64,000 nt of DNA from assembly GCA_036272935.1 (NCBI GenBank), contig DATAXP010000003.1, positions 62,001-126,000 on the forward strand, given 5' to 3'. Made by a program: the position numbers and the translations under genes. The first letter of the stretch is position 1; each line of letters opens with the position of its first letter. Under the pieces are notes generated by a model. The model was not told where the DNA came from. It did not search any database and worked only from the letters and a program-made list of their open reading frames with translations. The stretch is from DATAXP01 sp036272935 (GTDB lineage: Bacteria > Planctomycetota > Planctomycetia > Pirellulales > PNKZ01). Shown in pieces: positions 59,909-64,000 of the stretch.

Positions 59909-60517
59909 TCAGCGCCCCCGGCCGTCGTAAACAGCCGCTTCGGTGATGATCTTGTCCATGAACACGTCGTGATCCTGCGTCGGTATCTCGGGAAAGAGTT
60001 GGCATTCGAACGCCAAGGCGACCAGCGGCGTATCGGGACGCGCGTTCTCGAGCAGCTTGTCGTAGTAGCCTTTGCCGTGCCCCATCCGCGCCCCGCGGCG
60101 ATCGAACGCCACGCCGGGGACCATCACCAGGTCGAGCTCCTGGATGCCGATCTGCTTGTGCGACAGCAGCCGCAGGTCTTCGCGCGGCTCGAGAATCTTG
60201 TACATGCCGATCGCCAGTTCGTCCATGTTCTCGAGGTGGAACAGTTCGAGTTCGCCATCAGAATTGCACCAAGGCACGACAATCCGCTTACCATGCCCGA
60301 GCACGCGCGGCAGATAATGGCGGGTGCGCACCTCGGCACGGACGTCGACATAGAACATGACGGTGCGTGCCGCGGCATAGGCGGGCAGGGCCACGAACTT
60401 GGCGCAGATCGCTTCGCTCAGCTCGTCCTTGTTCTCTTGCGCGTTGCGAGCCGCGTGGGCCAGGGCGCGCAGCTCGGCCTTACGTACCTGAAGATCGGTT
60501 GCCTGGTCGGAAGTCAT
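59909..60517 (-). CDS. 5-formyltetrahydrofolate cyclo-ligase family
   Basis: A 202-residue enzyme; ATG 60517 with GAGG upstream, ATG 60544 possible. RKAELRALAHAARNAQENKD, VMFYVDVRAEVRTRHYLPRV, LDLVMVPGVAFDRRGARMGH and GKGYYDKLLENA match the family, which converts 5-formyl-THF to methenyl-THF with ATP. It precedes fhcD in one operon, linking folate- and methanopterin-based C1 pools, or the enzyme acts on a related cofactor. Confidence 0.9.
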   Translation of the reverse strand: MTSDQATDLQVRKAELRALAHAARNAQENKDELSEAICAKFVALPAYAAARTVMFYVDVRAEVRTRHYLPRVLGHGKRIVVPWCNSDGELELFHLENMDELAIGMYKILEPREDLRLLSHKQIGIQELDLVMVPGVAFDRRGARMGHGKGYYDKLLENARPDTPLVALAFECQLFPEIPTQDHDVFMDKIITEAAVYDGRGR

Positions 60518-60699
60518 ACCATTGGCCTCGGCGTGTGCTACCATGCACAAAGCGGTTATCGTAGCGGTGACCAGGCACATTTTGAAGCCACCGACCGACT
60601 GGTCGAACCGACGGCGACCCGCTACGATTTCACCAGACGAAGAATTGTCGGTTGGCCGACAGGCTGGCCGGCACGAATGTAGTACCCTCAGGCAGATTG

Positions 60700-60996
60700 A
60701 TGATGACATCGCCGAATGACGCTCGATTCACAGGTCCTCAGCCGCAGGAGAAGCAGCGCGCGGGCACGGCGCCTAGCGCTTCGCCCCGGGCCATTGATGA
60801 ACGCGAACACCAGGATCCGTCGCCCGACGAGATCGACGTTGAAGAATTCGACGAAGAATTCGACCAGGACTTCGAACAAGACGACACGGATTTGAAGGAG
60901 TTCGAAGAAGAATTGAACGCTGGCGAAGAAGTCGAACTGCCGATCGACGGTGAGGACGCCGACGACGAAGAATTCGAGGGAGACGAGGATTTTTAA
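60700..60996 (+). CDS. Highly acidic small protein
   Basis: A 98-residue protein from ATG 60700 (ATG 60703 alternative). The first 40 residues are polar (PQPQEKQRAGTAPSASPRAI). The rest is almost only Asp, Glu, Phe and Gly (DEFDEEFDQDF-like blocks, then EGDEDF). Such tails may bind cations or basic proteins. It is divergent from the cyclo-ligase gene. It is likely disordered; no fold is seen. Confidence 0.65.
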   Translation: MMTSPNDARFTGPQPQEKQRAGTAPSASPRAIDEREHQDPSPDEIDVEEFDEEFDQDFEQDDTDLKEFEEELNAGEEVELPIDGEDADDEEFEGDEDF

Positions 60997-61057
60997 TCGT
61001 TGAGTTACCTCACGTTGGCACTGCGGGCTGATTGATTTCCTCCCAGGGGACCAAGTG

Positions 61058-61555
61058 ATGAGCGGACCTCCATCGGATCAAGAGGCTGGATTCGATCCCC
61101 TAGGCGGCGAGCTGCCGGGCGACAAGGTCGCCGCGCTCGGCGAGCAAAGCCAGCTCGATTTCGACCTCGCCTTCTACGATGCGGTCCTGCGACGATCGCC
61201 GAACTGTCTCGACGTGCTGCGCTGCCAAGGGGAGCTGCTGACCCGCAAGGGGCTGCACGAGCGGGCGCTGGTCATCGATCGCCGGTTGGTGTTGCTGCTG
61301 CCCGAGGAGCCGGTGGTGCGCTACAACCTGGCGTGCAGCTTGGCGCTCAACGGCGAGCCGGGCGAAGCGATCGACGAGCTGCGCAACGCCCTCGAGCTGG
61401 GCTACGAAGACCTCGACTTCCTGCAAACCGACGCCGATCTCGACAGCTTGCGCGACGATCCTCGCTACCAGGCGTTGATGCGCGAGCTGCTAAGCAGCGT
61501 CGGCAGCGACCTAACGGGCGATGATCGCGGTGAAGAAGCCGGAGCGTCGTTTTGA
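61058..61555 (+). CDS. TPR-like protein
   Basis: A 165-residue protein from ATG 61058 with AGGGGA upstream. TPR-like helices lie in LDFDLAFYDAVLRRSPNCLD, CQGELLTRKGLHERALVIDR and VRYNLACSLALNGEPGEAID-ELRNALELG. The ending LDSLRDDPRYQALMREL is a common final segment of such proteins. It overlaps the purine phosphorylase start (TTGA), so it is coupled. Confidence 0.8.
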   Translation: MSGPPSDQEAGFDPLGGELPGDKVAALGEQSQLDFDLAFYDAVLRRSPNCLDVLRCQGELLTRKGLHERALVIDRRLVLLLPEEPVVRYNLACSLALNGEPGEAIDELRNALELGYEDLDFLQTDADLDSLRDDPRYQALMRELLSSVGSDLTGDDRGEEAGASF

Positions 61556-62385
61556 TCGGCCTCCTCGATCGCATTCAAGATTCCGCGCAGTTCATCCGTC
61601 AGCATTGGGACGTGACGCCGCGCGCCGGCGTGATCCTGGGGACGGGATTAGGCGGCCTGGCTGCCGAGATCGAAGATCGCGTGACGCTCGACTACGCCGC
61701 GATCCCGCATTTCCCGCGCTCCACGGCGATCAGCCACGCCGGCCAGCTTGTTTGCGGGCGGCTCGGCGGTGTACCGGTGCTGGCCATGGAGGGTCGGTTC
61801 CACGCCTACGAAGGCTACAGCCACCAGCAGATCACGCACCCAGTGCGCGTGATGAAGGCGCTCGGGGCTGACCTGCTAATTGTCTCGAACGCCTGCGGTG
61901 GGCTGAACCCGAGCTACCGCTCGGGCGACGTGATGGTGATCGACGACCACATCAACCTGCTGGGCGGCAACCCACTGGTGGGTGTGAACGACGATCGGCT
62001 GGGGCCGCGCTTCCCCGATATGTGCCGCCCCTACACGCCCGAGCTGATCGAACGTTGCTTGGAGATCGGCCGGCGTGAAAACTTTGCCGTTCATCGCGGC
62101 GTGTTCGTGGCGGTGTTGGGGCCGAACCTCGAAACGCGCGCTGAGTATCGTTTCTTACGGATGATCGGCGCCGATGTGGTAGGCATGTCGACGGTGCCCG
62201 AGGTGCTGGTGGCGGTGCACTCGAACATGCGCGTGCTGGGGCTGTCCTGCATCACCGACATGTGCCTGGCCGACGCCCTGGAGCCGGCCCATATGGACTC
62301 GATCCTGGCCAACGCGGCCGTGGCGGCGCCGAGGCTGCGAAAGATTGTGCTGGGAATCCTCGCCGCCGAGAGCCGTGCCGTGTAG
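61552..62385 (+). CDS. Purine nucleoside phosphorylase
   Basis: A 277-residue PNP of the trimeric type with TTG start. AGVILGTGLGGLAAEIED, HFPRSTAISHAGQLVCGRLG, VLAMEGRFHAYEGYSHQQIT-HPVRVM, SNACGGLNPSYRSGDVMVID, GVFVAVLGPNLETRAEYRFL and VGMSTVPEVLVA are family signatures. It cleaves inosine or guanosine with phosphate for salvage. Starting on TTG overlapping the preceding stop is unusual but no better start is near. Confidence 0.93.
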   Translation: MIGLLDRIQDSAQFIRQHWDVTPRAGVILGTGLGGLAAEIEDRVTLDYAAIPHFPRSTAISHAGQLVCGRLGGVPVLAMEGRFHAYEGYSHQQITHPVRVMKALGADLLIVSNACGGLNPSYRSGDVMVIDDHINLLGGNPLVGVNDDRLGPRFPDMCRPYTPELIERCLEIGRRENFAVHRGVFVAVLGPNLETRAEYRFLRMIGADVVGMSTVPEVLVAVHSNMRVLGLSCITDMCLADALEPAHMDSILANAAVAAPRLRKIVLGILAAESRAV

Positions 62386-62410
62386 CTCGGCGACGTTGGC
62401 ACGCTGTTGT

Positions 62411-62586
62411 GGCCGGTCTCCCGACCGAGCCACTCGGGCCGACCGCAGGTCTCCTGAACCAGCGGCGGCCCCCACCAGGCAACCGGCCTCGGCGGCATGT
62501 GGGCGATTGGTACACCGTCGGAAGGTGCACAAAAGCGGCGGGAGACCTGCGGTCCGATGCACTGGCATGGTCGGGAGACCATGCCA
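62411..62586. repeat. Array of GGTCGGGAGACC / GCAGGTCTCC words
   Basis: GGCCGGTCTCCCGACC (62411-62426), GACCGCAGGTCTCC (62441-62454), GGGAGACCTGCGGTC (62540-62554) and GGTCGGGAGACC (62569-62580) form inverted pairs in the gap between the phosphorylase gene and the membrane-protein gene. It is the richest copy of the repeat family also found at 1962 and 12484. Confidence 0.65.
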
Positions 62587-62618
62587 GAACAGGGGCCAGA
62601 ACAAGCGAACAGGCGCGG

Positions 62619-62990
62619 CTACTTGCGAGCATCCCGTCGTCGCGGCCGCACCCAGGCGAATGCGATCCAGACAATGGCCAATAGCGGCAGCAGCTTGGCC
62701 ACCGGGATGCGCGGCACGACGACAATCAGCGCCACGACGGCCAGCAATCCCATCACCAGCCAGCGTTTGCGGGCCGCTTGCAAATCGGGCAACGCGATCC
62801 ACAGCATCGCCAGCACCGCCCCGAGGCGCAACCCCGCCGAAGCCAACTGTTCGTACATGCTCGTCGGGGGAGCGAAGCTCACCGTCGCGATGCCGATCGC
62901 CAGCAGCACCACAGCGAGAATGCCCACCGTGGTTCGATTCACCAGCGGGCGCGCGTTCCCCTGTTCGATCACTCGCTGCGGCCGGGGCAT
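62619..62990 (-). CDS. Small multi-pass membrane protein
   Basis: A 123-residue protein whose ATG at 62990 overlaps the upstream stop by 1 base. Hydrophobic helices: TVGILAVVLLAIGIATVSFA, AGLRLGAVLAMLWIALPDLQ, WLVMGLLAVVALIVVVPRI and LLPLLAIVWIAFAWVRP. No function is known. It is co-expressed with the PDZ/hydrolase gene. Confidence 0.7.
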   Translation of the reverse strand: MPRPQRVIEQGNARPLVNRTTVGILAVVLLAIGIATVSFAPPTSMYEQLASAGLRLGAVLAMLWIALPDLQAARKRWLVMGLLAVVALIVVVPRIPVAKLLPLLAIVWIAFAWVRPRRRDARK

Positions 62991-64000
62991 CACAGCTTGT
63001 CCAGCGTGTCGAACCAACGCAGCAGCTCGGCTTGCTCGTCGTCGTTCAGCCGGGTCGCCTTCTCGCCGAGCGCACGTTGCGTGACGGGATAACGCAGCTT
63101 GCGGATGCGATCGATCGCCGCGCCATTTTCGAGTTGCGGCGAACAGGCGACATAGAACGCCAGGCGATGTTCCGGGTCGTTTTCGTCGGGCCCGCCCGCC
63201 AAAGGTGCTTGGATCGCCGCCACGCCACGGATGCGCTCGCGGTCGTTGTAGGCCAGCAGGCACGCCAGGCTGCCGCCGACTTGTTCGCCGCAGGCTGCGA
63301 TCCGCAGCGGATCGACGCGAAACGCTTCGGCAAAGTGTGCGACCGCCGCAGATAAAAACTCCAGATCGCGGATCGACCAGTCTTTCTCATCGGCCCCTTG
63401 CGGTGCGACGACGATAAACCGATCGCGATCTGCCGCCGCAGCCCAGCGATTCACGAACCTTTCAAGCTTCAGCGGCTCGTCGCCGTGCAACCAGACGAGC
63501 AGGCCGTATGACTGAGCCGGATCGTAATCCTTCGGGACATACACGCGGCATTCGTTCTTATACTCGCCGACGGTGGTCGTGAACGATCCGGTGCGCGGGG
63601 CGTCGCCAGGCGGCGGCAAGACTACCGCTCCGGCGTCGAGCGGCTCAGCGGGAAGCTGTGCGGGAACATCTTCCGGCTCGGTGGCCAGTTTCGCATTGAG
63701 ATCGAGCGACTCGTCGCCGCGCTTGACCGCGAGCTTCACCGTATCGCCAACGGCCAGCGACGCCAGCCGCTCGGCAAGTTCCGCTGCATCGGCGACCTCG
63801 CGACCGTTCAAGGCCATGATGCGATCGCCGGCTTCCATACCAGCCTTAGCGGCGGGGCCGTTGGGATAAACGTAGCGCACCATCACGCTGGTGGCGGCAT
63901 CGCCGGCGAGCCGTCGTGGCAGGATGCCCAAGAACGGTCGTCGATACGGGTCGATCGCGTCGGCCAGCGTTACCGGTAAGTCGAGCCGTTCGCCGCCGCG
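62990..64000 (-). CDS. PDZ-domain protein with hydrolase-like C-terminus (partial)
   Basis: This reading frame is open to the window edge, so the N-terminus is missing. The visible 336 residues start with a PDZ domain (VYPNGPAAKAGMEAGDRIMA, LNGREVADAAELAERLASLA). An alpha/beta-hydrolase-like domain follows: YGLLVWLHGDEPLKLERFVN, RFIVVAPQGADEKDWSIRDL, IAACGEQVGGSLACLLAYND. The nucleophile elbow GxSxG is GEQVG, with Gln for Ser, and no C-terminal catalytic His is obvious. It is probably a binding domain rather than an active esterase. The missing part could be another PDZ or a protease-like domain. Confidence 0.78.
   Translation of the reverse strand, partial: RGGERLDLPVTLADAIDPYRRPFLGILPRRLAGDAATSVMVRYVYPNGPAAKAGMEAGDRIMALNGREVADAAELAERLASLAVGDTVKLAVKRGDESLDLNAKLATEPEDVPAQLPAEPLDAGAVVLPPPGDAPRTGSFTTTVGEYKNECRVYVPKDYDPAQSYGLLVWLHGDEPLKLERFVNRWAAAADRDRFIVVAPQGADEKDWSIRDLEFLSAAVAHFAEAFRVDPLRIAACGEQVGGSLACLLAYNDRERIRGVAAIQAPLAGGPDENDPEHRLAFYVACSPQLENGAAIDRIRKLRYPVTQRALGEKATRLNDDEQAELLRWFDTLDKL

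Noticed and set aside
62411..62586. Possible CRISPR array
   Set aside because: Repeat words are inverted and unevenly spaced, spacers are not unique, and no cas gene is near.

Overview
The window looks like a piece of a high-GC chromosome from a planctomycete, probably of the Pirellulales type. The evidence is family content: DUF1592/DUF1552 pairs, very large heme-binding dehydrogenase-like proteins with CxxCH motifs, a tetrahydromethanopterin-type formyltransferase, and many small secreted proteins known mainly from this phylum. The assignment is an inference from gene families; no rRNA or marker phylogeny could be run.

Layout. 1-2200: a secreted protein, a TPR protein and a very small membrane protein. 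2253-10853: an 8.6 kb integrated element bounded by a 17-bp direct repeat whose right copy lies in the T-arm and acceptor stem of a tRNA-Asn gene. It carries an HK97-type major capsid protein but no recognisable terminase, portal, protease or tail gene, plus a BrnT/BrnA-like toxin-antitoxin pair, several HTH proteins, a 521-residue multi-HTH protein beside paired GTTAAC palindromes, and two tyrosine recombinases. The att core lies inside the 3' end of the tRNA-proximal integrase gene. The missing C-terminal coding part is at the opposite end of the element, in the same frame, so excision would fuse the two into a longer integrase. This is the most unusual feature of the window.

10.9-13 kb: small proteins, including two DUF1801 genes and one frameshifted gene. 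13.0-18.4 kb: a reverse-strand operon DUF1552, duplicated-module protein, DUF1592 cytochrome, then tRNA-Met and a decayed PIN-toxin locus. 19.6-23.6 kb: a 1321-residue heme-binding dehydrogenase-like protein. 23.7-31.5 kb: mostly forward housekeeping genes (MoaD-like, class V aminotransferase, Fe/Zn cluster protein, HU, pyrD, trpS, a glycosyltransferase, a methyltransferase, acpS). 31.5-42.9 kb: a short SecA paralogue, secreted and lipoprotein genes, a Ser/Thr kinase, tRNA-Phe followed by a small accessory pair, glgB, an RNase H-like protein and an amidotransferase homologue that lacks its cysteine.

43.4-51.0 kb: a fatty-acid-synthase-like locus. A FabH-like gene faces a reverse-strand cluster KAS-II, ACP, two CrtI-like FAD oxidoreductases, FabZ-like and FabI. 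Its layout recalls the clusters discussed as ladderane or unusual-lipid candidates in other planctomycetes. 51.5-57.9 kb: a 2-hydroxyacid dehydrogenase, a 1426-residue PA14, five-heme, propeller protein, and an RlmM-like methyltransferase. 57.9-60.5 kb: birA, a small conserved gene, fhcD and 5-formyl-THF cyclo-ligase (one-carbon metabolism). 60.7-64 kb: an acidic small protein, a TPR protein, purine nucleoside phosphorylase, a membrane protein and a PDZ/hydrolase-like gene cut by the window edge. Intergenic spaces hold several families of palindromic repeats, two of which have entered coding sequence.
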